From assembly GCA_903887775.1 (NCBI GenBank), contig CAISRB010000007.1:62001-126000 (forward strand): a stretch of DNA of 64,000 bases. Direction: 5' to 3'. The stretch is from an uncultured Bacteroidales bacterium. GTDB taxonomy: Bacteria > Bacteroidota > Bacteroidia > Bacteroidales > FEN-979. Positions 56,219-64,000 of this stretch are shown in pieces (position 1 is the first letter of the stretch; every line of letters begins with the position of its first letter). Under the pieces are notes generated by a model, which was not told where the DNA came from, did not search any database, and worked only from the letters and a program-made list of their open reading frames with translations. The translations under genes were made by a program, and so were the position numbers.

Positions 56219-57322
56219 TCAGGCAAGCCTGATCCTGAATTTTTTTACGCTGATGAAAATGAACAGAAGGGTGAACCCGGCCAGAATGCCCGTTTCAAAA
56301 GCGATATGACGGAAGCCGTTGCCCTGTAACATGATGCTTTTAATGATTGTAATAAAGTATTTCGGGGGCATGATGTGGCAGAACCACTGAAGGACAAGGG
56401 GCATATTTTCAACCGGGAAAATGAACCCGCTGAGCAGGATAGTAGGAAGCATAAGTGCAACCAGGGAGATCATCATGGCTATTTGCTGGCTGTTCGTTAT
56501 CGTTGAGATAAGGATCCCCAGTGAAAGGGCCATGCAGATAAAAAGAAAGCTTTCGGCCAGCAAAAGTGCAACACTTCCTACAACCGGGACACCGAAAACG
56601 GTATTCCCGAGAATGATTATAATACAGGCATCGGCAAAAGCAAGGAATACATAAGGGAAGACTTTCCCGATAATGATCTGGACAGGTTTCAGGGGCGAAA
56701 CCAGCAGAAGTTCCATAGTCCCGAGTTCCTTTTCCTTTGTAATGGAAAGGGAGGTCATCAGGGCCGAGATCAGCATCAGAAGCATGGCCATTAGTCCCGG
56801 GACCATCATATACACCCCTTTCATCTGGCCGTTATACAGCATCCTTACTTCCGGGATGATCTGCAGGGGTATTTTTTCGGCATTCAGTGAAATAATGTAA
56901 TTTGATAAAATCCCCTGGATGTAGTTGACCAGGATGTTAGCCGTATTGGGATCTGAAGCATCTCCTATGATCTGAACTTTTGCGTTCCCGGTCTTATCGA
57001 GGTTTTTCGCGAAATCGGGACCGAAGATCAGCACCAGTTTGACATTTCCCTGACGAAAGACCTGCCCTATCTCACCTGAGGACCTGAGGTTTTTCTCAAG
57101 GATGAAATAGCCCGATGAAAGCACTTTTTCGCTTATCCTGCGTGTGACCTCATCCCTCGACTGGTCCAGTATCGCGATTTTTGCATTCTTGATCTCATTG
57201 GTGATCACGAATCCGAATAAAAGAAGCTGAATGGCGGGCAGGCCGAAAAGGATCAGCAGGGTGCGGTAATCCCTGAAGATATGGTAGAACTCCTTGACGA
57301 CAAAACCCAGGAAACGTTTCAT
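56219..57322 (-). CDS. ABC-2 type transport permease (YbhS-like)
   Basis: 367 residues with the same fold as its downstream neighbour: membrane segment (about 22-42), periplasmic domain, five C-terminal membrane segments. Shared motif LLVSPLKPVQIIIGKVFPYV lies where INVTPIRKIQFIAGKLTPFW occurs in the other permease. Its ATG overlaps the stop of the small membrane-protein gene by four bases (ATGA), so translation is coupled. It probably forms the membrane pore with the second permease. Paired permeases plus paired ATPases is the layout of YbhFSR-type exporters. Confidence 0.9.
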   Translation of the reverse strand: MKRFLGFVVKEFYHIFRDYRTLLILFGLPAIQLLLFGFVITNEIKNAKIAILDQSRDEVTRRISEKVLSSGYFILEKNLRSSGEIGQVFRQGNVKLVLIFGPDFAKNLDKTGNAKVQIIGDASDPNTANILVNYIQGILSNYIISLNAEKIPLQIIPEVRMLYNGQMKGVYMMVPGLMAMLLMLISALMTSLSITKEKELGTMELLLVSPLKPVQIIIGKVFPYVFLAFADACIIIILGNTVFGVPVVGSVALLLAESFLFICMALSLGILISTITNSQQIAMMISLVALMLPTILLSGFIFPVENMPLVLQWFCHIMPPKYFITIIKSIMLQGNGFRHIAFETGILAGFTLLFIFISVKKFRIRLA

Positions 57323-57765
57323 TCGGTTTCTTTTTTAACCACCCATGTATAATAGAACCTGAATGCCGAGATCAGAAGAGGCAATGCCATACCTATGTAA
57401 AAAGTAAAAAGATACTCCTTGTTGATTACATCAAAATGCCTGAGCATGATACCGGCAGTGATCATCCCCATCATCATCATATATGACCTGAAGTTGAAAA
57501 ATGAAAAAGCGCAGGGGTATGGGATGCTGAGGCCCCTGATGCGTTTGATATGTTTATGCGCTATTTTTGCAAACAGAACTATATAGAACGGAAGGCCTAT
57601 TGCGATCCCGATGAGGATGTTCAGCCAGAGATGGGGAGAGTGTTTCATTTCATAATCCAGGCCTCTCCACATCAGTATACCCCCGGCAGTAGTCCAGGCA
57701 AGGCCTGCAATAAACAAGAGGTTGTGCCTGGAGACAGAGGGTTTAAGTTTCTGAGCTAACGTCAT
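57319..57765 (-). CDS. Small four-helix membrane protein inside exporter operon
   Basis: 148 residues, four predicted membrane segments (LLFIAGLAWTTAGGILMW, LWLNILIGIAIGLPFYIVLFA, YMMMMGMITAGIMLRHF, YLFTFYIGMALPLLISAF). I do not recognise the family. It lies between ATPase and permease genes with 1-base and 4-base overlaps or gaps, so it belongs to the transporter operon in location and coupling. It could be an accessory or assembly factor. Its presence between these genes is unusual for YbhFSR-type operons. Confidence 0.8.
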   Translation of the reverse strand: MTLAQKLKPSVSRHNLLFIAGLAWTTAGGILMWRGLDYEMKHSPHLWLNILIGIAIGLPFYIVLFAKIAHKHIKRIRGLSIPYPCAFSFFNFRSYMMMMGMITAGIMLRHFDVINKEYLFTFYIGMALPLLISAFRFYYTWVVKKETE

Positions 57766-57766
57766 A

Positions 57767-58513
57767 TTATTCCACTTTTATTCTTGCGAGTTTTAAAAAC
57801 ACTTCATTCATAGATGAGGCCCCGTAAATGGATTTGAGTTTTTCGGGGGTGTCGAGAGCTGCAATTTTCCCGTCAACCATGATCGAAACCCTGTCGCAGT
57901 ATTCAGCTTCATCCATATAATGGGTCGTGACGAACACCGTGATGCCTTCCCTGGATGCTTCAAAGATCATATCCCAGAACTGTCGCCTGGTTACAGGATC
58001 AACCCCGCCTGTGGGTTCATCAAGGAACACGATCTTGGGATTGTGGATGATGGCAACCGAAAAGGCCAGCTTCTGTTTCCAGCCAAGGGGTATATCGCGG
58101 ATGAGCATGTCCCTGGCCTCTTTCATATCGAGCTTTTCCATCAGGCCGGAAGCCCTTTCTTCAATGACTTTTCTGCGGAGGCCGTATATCCCTGCGTAGA
58201 AGCGGATGTTTTCGAACACGGTAAGGTCGTCATACAAAGAGAATTTCTGGCTCATGTAACCGATGTTCTTTTTAATTTTCTCCCTTTCCCTGTAAATATC
58301 GAAGCCGCCGACGTTCAGGCTGCCTGACGTTGGATATGAGAGCCCGCAGAGGATCTTTATGGCTGTTGTTTTACCTGCCCCGTTCGCGCCGAGGAATCCG
58401 AAGATCTCGCCTTTTTTCACCTCGAAGCTCAGGTGGTCATTGGCGATGAAGGACCCGAATTTCTTCACCAGGTCTTTCACGACGATTATATTTTCAGCTT
58501 CTGCCCGATACAT
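57767..58513 (-). CDS. ABC transporter ATP-binding protein (ABC-2 exporter)
   Basis: 248 residues. Walker A GANGAGKTT, Walker B IVFLDEPTGGVDP, switch His in VTTHYMDEAEYCD. The signature region is DIPLGWKQKLAF in place of LSGGQ, which is a known variant in YbhF-type and DRA-like ATPases. The D-loop GGVDPVTRR and the MDEAEYCDR segment are typical of drug or organic-compound exporters. It partners the second ATPase and the two permeases of the operon. It is preceded by a tandem GGCTCAT repeat. Confidence 0.93.
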   Translation of the reverse strand: MYRAEAENIIVVKDLVKKFGSFIANDHLSFEVKKGEIFGFLGANGAGKTTAIKILCGLSYPTSGSLNVGGFDIYREREKIKKNIGYMSQKFSLYDDLTVFENIRFYAGIYGLRRKVIEERASGLMEKLDMKEARDMLIRDIPLGWKQKLAFSVAIIHNPKIVFLDEPTGGVDPVTRRQFWDMIFEASREGITVFVTTHYMDEAEYCDRVSIMVDGKIAALDTPEKLKSIYGASSMNEVFLKLARIKVE

Positions 58514-58531
58514 TATTTCTTTTTTGTTCTT

Positions 58532-58558
58532 GGCTCATGGCTCATGGCTCATGGCTAT
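58532..58558. repeat. GGCTCAT heptamer tandem repeat
   Basis: Three exact GGCTCAT units (58532-58552) and a partial fourth that overlaps the stop codon of the upstream ATPase gene. This is the only spacer longer than 25 bases between the two ATPase genes. Confidence 0.75.
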
Positions 58559-59463
58559 TTTATCATTAATTCCATAAAACAATCTTCAATATTCGCCTGG
58601 ACAGGGCTGATTATAATACCCGAATGGCCTTTTGCCTGCAGGTAATCCTGCAGTGATGATCCGGCAGACTGCCCTGGTTTGAATGAGACATGGGCAGCCT
58701 GACCGAAGGCAAACACAGTATGCACATCAGGGAATTTTCGCAGGTCGTTGAGAAGGCTGAAAATATCATCCGATTTCACGGAATACAATGAATTCGGATA
58801 TTTTTTTATGACTTCGGATGGAGTGCTGATGGCCATGATGTTTCCGTCCTGGATGAGGGCGATACGGTCGCATAAGCCGGCTTCATCCATATAAGGGGTT
58901 GCCACGACGATAGTTATACCGCTTTCTTTCAGGCGTTTAAGCATTTCCCAGAATTCGAGGCGGGAAACAGCGTCAACACCTGTCGTAGGTTCATCAAGGA
59001 CAAGAACGGAAGGTTTATGAATAAGGGCACAGCATAATGCAAGCTTCTGTTTCATGCCTCCGGAAAGTTTACCTGCCTTCCGTTTTTTAAATGGCTCTAT
59101 CTGTACGTATATATCCCTGATGAGGTCATAGTTTCCGGCAACGGTAGTCCCGAAGACAGTAGCGTAGAAATTCAGGTTTTCTTCAACGCTCAGGTCTGAA
59201 TACAGGGAGAATCTTCCCGGCATATAACCGATGTCCTGCCTGATCTTCCTGTAATCTTTAACCACATCCAGCCCGTTCACCGTTGCTTTGCCCTGATCAG
59301 GGATGATGAGAGTGGTAAGAATACGGAAAAGGGTGGTTTTCCCGGCGCCATCGGGACCAATAAAGCCAAACAATTCGCCCTTATCAACACTGAATGAAAT
59401 ATCATCCAGGGCTTTGACAGTGCCGAAGTGTTTGGCGATATGTTCTACCAGGATAGCTGACAT
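58555..59463 (-). CDS. ABC transporter ATP-binding protein (ABC-2 exporter, second ATPase)
   Basis: 302 residues. Walker A GPDGAGKTT (D in place of N), signature KLSGGMKQKLALCCA, Walker B VLVLDEPTTGVDA, and the switch position reads VVATPYMDEA, with Pro in place of His, as in the N-terminal half of YbhF-type ATPases. The two ATPases together correspond to the two halves of YbhF, here encoded as separate genes. The C-terminal 70 residues form an extra domain. It should form the heterodimer with the 248-residue ATPase, with one active site likely degenerate. Confidence 0.93.
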   Translation of the reverse strand: MSAILVEHIAKHFGTVKALDDISFSVDKGELFGFIGPDGAGKTTLFRILTTLIIPDQGKATVNGLDVVKDYRKIRQDIGYMPGRFSLYSDLSVEENLNFYATVFGTTVAGNYDLIRDIYVQIEPFKKRKAGKLSGGMKQKLALCCALIHKPSVLVLDEPTTGVDAVSRLEFWEMLKRLKESGITIVVATPYMDEAGLCDRIALIQDGNIMAISTPSEVIKKYPNSLYSVKSDDIFSLLNDLRKFPDVHTVFAFGQAAHVSFKPGQSAGSSLQDYLQAKGHSGIIISPVQANIEDCFMELMIK

Positions 59464-59478
59464 TTGGTGATATTCATG

Positions 59479-59940
59479 CTACTGTATGAACGATTTTGTC
59501 CAGAAGGTATTTCTTCCCAGGAGCGAAACGCCTACATACCCCCTGATCTTAAGTTTGTTTGCCGTCTCAAACCGTATGTAGCACTTATATGTTTTTCCAT
59601 TTTTAGGATCATAAATAGTGCCCCCCGACCATTCCTCTTTACCGTTGAATGTGAAATTTTTAAGGTTTACAAGCCCGATCAGAGGTGTGGACTTCAGGTT
59701 AACATCCGGGTTTTCTTTATCAGTCCGGGGCTTCCCTGTAATGGAGTCAAGGGGAGTTCGTAACCAGACAAGTTTGCCGAAATATTTATCACCTTCCTTA
59801 TAGATTGTAATCTTTCCGGTTGCTTCCTGGTTAAGCCAGGTGCCCAGGATGTCATCTGTTTTATGGGCCTGGGCGGAACTTTTAATTGCAGGGCTTAGCA
59901 GCAGTAATAAAACAACTGCAGTGGTAATGATGTTTCTCAT
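59479..59940 (-). CDS. DUF2147-family exported protein
   Basis: 153 residues, signal peptide (ending IKSSAQ). Motifs of DUF2147 are visible: DILGTWLNQEATGKITIYKEGDKYFGKLVWL (in parts) and DPKNGKTYKCYIRFE, ending VSLLGRNTFW. The family is an exported beta-barrel (lipocalin-like) of unknown function, frequent in Bacteroidota and Proteobacteria. It lies between the ATPase gene and the HlyD gene, with spacing of 15 and 3 bases, so it is cotranscribed. Confidence 0.9.
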   Translation of the reverse strand: MRNIITTAVVLLLLLSPAIKSSAQAHKTDDILGTWLNQEATGKITIYKEGDKYFGKLVWLRTPLDSITGKPRTDKENPDVNLKSTPLIGLVNLKNFTFNGKEEWSGGTIYDPKNGKTYKCYIRFETANKLKIRGYVGVSLLGRNTFWTKSFIQ

Positions 59941-59943
59941 ACT

Positions 59944-60846
59944 TTATGGTTTTTGGTTAATAGTATTTATAAATCGGATTTCTCCCGGCATGCCTATTTT
60001 CATTGATCCGTCATTTTTAACCCTGACTTTCACGGCATATACCAGGTTTACTCTTTCTTCCTTCGTCTGAATGGTTTTGGGTGTAAATTCAGCCGAAGGG
60101 GATATCCAGGAAACAAGGCCCTGGATATGGGTATTGTTATTTTCGTCCTTATCAAACGCTACGTCAATTGTTGAGCCCAGATGAATTAACGGAAGCTGTG
60201 ATCCGCTGACATAAGCCCTTAATGTTATTTCCGACAAATCGGCAATTTTATATAATGGTTTTCCATAAGTGGCGACTTCATCTTTCTCGGCATACTTTGT
60301 TAATACGGTGCCTTTGATGGGGTTGATGATCTTTGACCGGTTTATTGACTGGTCGAGTTGAGCGATCTGCTGTGTGATTGATGCAACCTGGCTGGAAATA
60401 CCCCCAAACTGAATTTTAAGGGAAGCGACCTGTTTGTCAATAAGATTGAGGCTGGCATTGATATCATCCATTTGTTTCTGTGTTGCTGCCCCGTCCCTGA
60501 GAAGGCGTTCAACCCTGTTCTTCTCGACCAAAACGTTCTCACGGTTCTGATCCTGGACTGCAATTTGCGAAGTTATATCATCTTTCCGCGATCCCGTTGC
60601 ATCCCGGGTCTCAATGGCCTGTTTCCTTTTCAGCCAGAGATCGGTAGTGTCAATAAATCCAACCATTTTCCCGGAATCCAGGAGCTGCCCTTCTTCAACA
60701 TCAAACTTCAGGATCTGGCCGGTAGCTAAAGAAGAGACCATCACTTCAGTTGCTTCAAATGTGCCGTAGGCATCAGGTTTGTTTTTATCATTGCTGCAGG
60801 ATACCAGTATAATTCCTGCAAAAATTTGAAGAAGATATTGTTTCAT
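59944..60846 (-). CDS. HlyD-family periplasmic adaptor (membrane fusion) lipoprotein
   Basis: 300 residues. Signal ends in lipobox LVSC (Cys about residue 17). An N-terminal strand pair (GTFEATEVMVSSLATGQI), a biotinyl-lipoyl-like half (VEEGQLLDSGKMVGFID), a long coiled-coil hairpin (about 80-165) and the second half-lipoyl motif (IINPIKGTVLTKYAEKDE) match the HlyD/YbhG type. It should bridge the inner-membrane ABC-2 transporter and the TolC-like channel encoded next. Spacing to both neighbours is small. Confidence 0.93.
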   Translation of the reverse strand: MKQYLLQIFAGIILVSCSNDKNKPDAYGTFEATEVMVSSLATGQILKFDVEEGQLLDSGKMVGFIDTTDLWLKRKQAIETRDATGSRKDDITSQIAVQDQNRENVLVEKNRVERLLRDGAATQKQMDDINASLNLIDKQVASLKIQFGGISSQVASITQQIAQLDQSINRSKIINPIKGTVLTKYAEKDEVATYGKPLYKIADLSEITLRAYVSGSQLPLIHLGSTIDVAFDKDENNNTHIQGLVSWISPSAEFTPKTIQTKEERVNLVYAVKVRVKNDGSMKIGMPGEIRFINTINQKP

Positions 60847-60870
60847 TGGCTGAGATATTAAGAAGTAAAA

Positions 60871-62178
60871 TTACAATTTACCTAAATTGTACAAATAAGA
60901 GATCTTTGCTTTGACAAGCTGTATCTTATGAATTTCAAGGCCCATCCTGGCCTGGGTTTCGTCGTTGATCCTGAGGATATAATCGCTGGAAGTGATTGTC
61001 CCGTTGGTCAGCTGTGAAGATGCTGTTTTCGTGATACCTGCCCTCAGATCGATCAGTTCCTGGTCCCTGATCAGCAGTTCGGAAAGTTTGGTAATATCGG
61101 CAACATTTCTCTGTGTGGTGACCCTGATGTTCTTGTCAAAGGATTCCTGCTGGTTTTTGAGGATATCACCCTGGATGTCATAGATTTTTTTCTCATTCCT
61201 GTTGGCGTTCCAGTTCCAGGGGTTCCAGGTAAGTTTTGCGCCAAGCATGACCTCCGGAGCTATGTCGCTCGAAAGGAAATTATATCCTGGTCTTCCAAGT
61301 CCAAACTGGCCGAAAGCCCAGAGTTTAGGATTCCATTTCGTTGTGACCATGTTTTTCAACAGGTTGGTACGCTCCCGTTGTATGCTATAAATCTCAAACT
61401 CGATACGTTTGTTTTCAAAGTTCATTCCCGGAAGTATGATGACAGGAATCTTAAAGGAGGAATTCTCGTCCATTGGGAAAGAAACGAGTTCCGAAAGCAT
61501 ACGGATGCCTGCAATGCGGTCCATCGATAATTCATAGATGTTTTGCTCAAGTTTGATGATTTCCGCCCTGATCAGGTCGGCATTCATTTTGAGCATAGCC
61601 CCGTTTTTTACGGCCGATTCAACCTCGTTCAGCTTCGATTCAAGTTGCTTCCTGGTCTCAAGTAAGAGTTTGATATTCTGCTGTGTAAGCAGTATGCTGA
61701 AATAAAACTGGTTCACCTGGTCCTTAAGAAGATAGAGGCTTGCATCCACATTCTTTTTATCAACATTGAGATTGTACTTTTCAAGCTTTTTCTGATAGCT
61801 GGTCACATTCCCGTCATAAATCGATTCACTGACATCCAGGGTGAGCTTATACTGGTCTTTCGGAATTGTCGGACCCTGAAGCGTTGGCAGGTTGGCGGGC
61901 AAAGGAATTACGACTTCCGTCACTTCATTTTGCCAGCTTGCACTGCCGTTAACATTAAAGGCAGGCAGGTAATTTTTGTTCAGGTTCTTCGTTCTGAGGT
62001 CACTCGATTTATCCATGAGGCCGGCCTGGCGGATCAGGGGGTAGGTTTTTTGCACCTGCTGATAACAGAAATCGAGGGTAATCGTATCCTGCGCAACAGC
62101 AGGAGACATGCCGGGAGCTGAAAATAAGATTACCGGGAACAGGTATCGGATTTTAAACCAAGCTGTTATTCTTTTCAT
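60871..62178 (-). CDS. TolC-family outer-membrane efflux protein
   Basis: 435 residues, signal peptide (ending AVAQ). The OEP/TolC pattern of two long coiled-coil helix pairs is visible (YQKKLEKYNLNVDKKNVDASLYLLKDQVNQFYFSILL in parts; QLESKLNEVESAVKNGAMLK; ITKTASSQLTNGTITSSDYIL). It should form the trimeric outer-membrane channel of the tripartite exporter. Its start overlaps the end of the TetR gene by 26 bases, which implies translational coupling. The order TetR-TolC-HlyD-ATPases-permeases reads like a whole efflux operon. Confidence 0.93.
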   Translation of the reverse strand: MKRITAWFKIRYLFPVILFSAPGMSPAVAQDTITLDFCYQQVQKTYPLIRQAGLMDKSSDLRTKNLNKNYLPAFNVNGSASWQNEVTEVVIPLPANLPTLQGPTIPKDQYKLTLDVSESIYDGNVTSYQKKLEKYNLNVDKKNVDASLYLLKDQVNQFYFSILLTQQNIKLLLETRKQLESKLNEVESAVKNGAMLKMNADLIRAEIIKLEQNIYELSMDRIAGIRMLSELVSFPMDENSSFKIPVIILPGMNFENKRIEFEIYSIQRERTNLLKNMVTTKWNPKLWAFGQFGLGRPGYNFLSSDIAPEVMLGAKLTWNPWNWNANRNEKKIYDIQGDILKNQQESFDKNIRVTTQRNVADITKLSELLIRDQELIDLRAGITKTASSQLTNGTITSSDYILRINDETQARMGLEIHKIQLVKAKISYLYNLGKL

Positions 62179-62779
62179 ATCCTTTTAATCCATTTGCAAT
62201 AAAAGTAGTCACTATTTTTTTTCTCTGTTCAAAAAACACATCCATTTTCTCGTCCGGGATCTGGAACATCGATTGAATGAGAGGCTTCGCAAGAACCGGG
62301 AAAACCACCAACCCCAGGATGTTAACATAAATATGGAGAGGGTCTGTATCAATGTCCATTTCTTCCCTGAGTTGTTTCCCTATTTGTTTAAGCAGAAGCT
62401 CTGGTACCAGGTTCTGTTTGAGAATGACCTCTCTGAGTTGTTCAGGTTTGTCGTGCAGGGCATTTATAATAAACTGTACTACATATGAATGCCGGGAAAT
62501 AAAATTAAGATAAAAGTTTATAAAGATCCCGATCTTTGACATCAGAGTCATTTCTGAAAGGAATATCTCATTCATTTTACAGGCCATCTGAGAGAAAGCA
62601 TCATTGAAAACTCTCTCAAAAAGAGACTCTTTGTTCCTGTAATAGTAATGGAGCAAGGCTTTGTTTATTCCTGCCAGATCAGCTATTTCCTGCATCCTGG
62701 CACCATTGAATCCTTTGTGATGAAATACATCTCGGGCTGCTTCAAGAATTTTAACCTCAGTGTTTTGCGAATTATCCAT
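62153..62779 (-). CDS. TetR/AcrR-family transcriptional regulator
   Basis: 208 residues. The N-terminal helix-turn-helix (about 8-55) shows ILEAARDVFHHKGFNGARMQEIADLAGINKALLHYYYRNKESLF (in parts), the standard TetR signature. The ligand-binding C-terminal domain is helical. It heads the efflux operon and its gene overlaps tolC, so it most likely represses the operon until a substrate binds. The nested repeats at 62783-62816 just before its start are the likely operator. Confidence 0.93.
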   Translation of the reverse strand: MDNSQNTEVKILEAARDVFHHKGFNGARMQEIADLAGINKALLHYYYRNKESLFERVFNDAFSQMACKMNEIFLSEMTLMSKIGIFINFYLNFISRHSYVVQFIINALHDKPEQLREVILKQNLVPELLLKQIGKQLREEMDIDTDPLHIYVNILGLVVFPVLAKPLIQSMFQIPDEKMDVFFEQRKKIVTTFIANGLKGYEKNNSLV

Positions 62780-62782
62780 TTG

Positions 62783-62816
62783 GTTTAACCATTAAGATAA
62801 AGCATTAAGTTTAACC
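62783..62816. promoter_or_regulatory. Candidate TetR operator: nested direct repeats
   Basis: GTTTAACC occurs at 62783-62790 and 62809-62816 and CATTAAG at 62790-62796 and 62803-62809, all in direct orientation within 34 bases, 4 bases before the TetR start codon. The position fits autorepression, although TetR sites are usually inverted repeats. Confidence 0.4.
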
Positions 62817-62883
62817 GGATGGTCAAAGATATAATATATTTTAATCATTCCGACAATAAGTAAAAAATATTTTCAATCTTGCT

Positions 62884-64000
62884 TTATTTTGGGATTTTGA
62901 TCTTTTGGCCAGGCTTCAGATAAGAAGCATTTTTAATATCATTAAGGTTCTTGATCTGTGCAACGGTTACACTAAAATGGTCGGCAAGATCCCAAAGGTT
63001 ATCACCCGGTTGAATGGTGTAATACAAAAACCTGGCATTACCCGGGGCCTGTTTGGTTTCAGGTTTTGAGGATTGGGGTTTTGGGTCTGAGCCTGCAGAT
63101 GCAATTGTTTTTTGATTGCTTCCCTTTATTTTTATTTTCTGACCTACGATGACTTTGGAGGAGGAGAGGTTATTCCAACTCATGAGCTCGTTTACGGTAA
63201 CATTGTATTTACCGGCAATCAGGCCAAGCGATTCACCGCTTTTTACGACATGGATTTTAGGTGCGCCGGTTTCCGGTTCAGGCTCGGTGGCCAGAGGTTT
63301 TATTGTATCTTTTTTTACAAAGGCCGTTTTTACGGAGTCGCTTTTTGCCGTAATTTCCTGTTTGTGAAGAATTGAATCGGGAATTTTAGGAGCCGAGCCC
63401 GGAACGTAGACAAAGATCTTCTGTTTTGGCTTTACTGCATTCTTTTTAATATTATTCAGGGATTTCAATTCAGGGATACTCATATGAAATTTTTTGGCAA
63501 TACTTGCCATCGTTTCACCTTTTTTCACCGTATACTGCTGAGTTTCACGGTAGCTGGCATATATCGCTGCAAGGCTTGCATCCTCCGATAAAGCCTTCCT
63601 GGTTTTGTAAGCATATATCGTATTTTCATTATTAATGAAATCGGCAATATACTTTTTCCTCAGCCTCAGCTTATAAGGCACTTCAGGTGTAGCGGGAATA
63701 ACACCTTTTTTATAGGCAGGATTGAGGAAGGAGATCTCATCCCAGGGGATATTAAGCATCTCCGACAGCTGGTCGAAAGTCAGGGGGTGTTTGACGGTAA
63801 CGGTATCCACTTCATAATACAAAATGCCCGGGTCTACCGGGTAAATTTTATGTTCGTTTGCGTATGCAAGCACATAACTTGCAGCGATAAAAGCAGGTAC
63901 ATATGACCTTGTTTCTTTTGGCAGGTATTTATGAATGGCCCAGAAATTCTTCAGGCCCCCCGATCTCCGGATGGCTTTGTTCACATTACCGGCTCCTGAG
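62884..64000 (-). CDS. MltD-like lytic transglycosylase, C-terminal part with LysM repeats
   Basis: The frame is open to the right edge of the window; the visible part (about 372 residues) begins with SGAGNVNKAIRRSGG, the typical end of an MltD/Slt catalytic domain, followed by YLPKETRSYVPAFIAA. Three canonical LysM domains follow (YTVKKGETMASIAKKF, HVVKSGESLGLIAGKY, YTIQPGDNLWDLADHF) after one divergent LysM-like segment. The upstream catalytic residues lie outside. It should be a periplasmic or outer-membrane enzyme that cleaves peptidoglycan; LysM repeats bind glycan. A GTG within the frame is not the real start. Confidence 0.93.
   Translation of the reverse strand, partial: SGAGNVNKAIRRSGGLKNFWAIHKYLPKETRSYVPAFIAASYVLAYANEHKIYPVDPGILYYEVDTVTVKHPLTFDQLSEMLNIPWDEISFLNPAYKKGVIPATPEVPYKLRLRKKYIADFINNENTIYAYKTRKALSEDASLAAIYASYRETQQYTVKKGETMASIAKKFHMSIPELKSLNNIKKNAVKPKQKIFVYVPGSAPKIPDSILHKQEITAKSDSVKTAFVKKDTIKPLATEPEPETGAPKIHVVKSGESLGLIAGKYNVTVNELMSWNNLSSSKVIVGQKIKIKGSNQKTIASAGSDPKPQSSKPETKQAPGNARFLYYTIQPGDNLWDLADHFSVTVAQIKNLNDIKNASYLKPGQKIKIPK

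Overview
The window looks like part of a chromosome from an uncultured member of the Bacteroidota, probably near Bacteroidales. Three secreted proteins end in type IX secretion (T9SS) type A sorting domains. Several genes are preceded by the Bacteroidota -7 promoter box TAnnTTTG, and Shine-Dalgarno sites are mostly weak. Typical families of this phylum are present (ORF6N, DUF2339, DUF4932, TssR-like, SPFH, LytS/LytTR pairs). I saw no rRNA, tRNA, CRISPR array, prophage or full insertion sequence.

Layout. 1-14086 (minus strand, visibly AT-richer than the rest): a lipoprotein fragment, an FtsX/LolD-type ABC transporter, an internally deleted TssR-like paralogue, a full TssR-like von Willebrand A (vWA) protein, and a run of exported proteins (vWA-like, TPR, TPR plus beta-barrel, T9SS cargo, lipoprotein). 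No type VI secretion genes accompany the TssR-like proteins, so this cluster is the best candidate for an undescribed envelope system. 14619-17558: a LytS-type kinase with an FG-GAP-like ectodomain and its LytTR regulator. 17647-24071: an ORF6N protein, a DUF4932 metalloprotease bracketed by short inverted repeats, a T9SS-sorted M1 aminopeptidase and a three-PAS hybrid kinase.

24189-34214 (plus strand) is an acyl-CoA module: ADP-forming acyl-CoA ligase fused to GNAT, a small exported protein, acyl-CoA dehydrogenase, fused isobutyryl-CoA mutase (IcmF), butyrate kinase and an MBL-fold hydrolase. It fits interconversion of isobutyryl- and butyryl-CoA with ATP gain from acyl-CoA. IcmF carries a 60-residue SEIAK repeat whose DNA matches repeats in intergenic DNA elsewhere in the window.

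34306-53518 is mostly housekeeping and envelope genes: DUF2339, an SDR-type threonine dehydrogenase, a glycosyltransferase remnant, cysS, an M2-like peptidase, a large T9SS protein, tyrS, a DUF1648 / ribbon-helix-helix / SPFH trio (the middle gene only 58 codons), an outer-membrane protein, a transglutaminase-like protein, a PepSY-TM / OB-lipoprotein pair and an SDR. 53669-62779 is one long minus-strand operon for a tripartite ABC-2 exporter (TetR, TolC, HlyD, DUF2147, two ATPases, a small membrane protein, two permeases) ending in an MltF-like transglycosylase. The window closes inside an MltD-like gene. Intergenic DNA is rich in short repeats, several built on 7-bp units.
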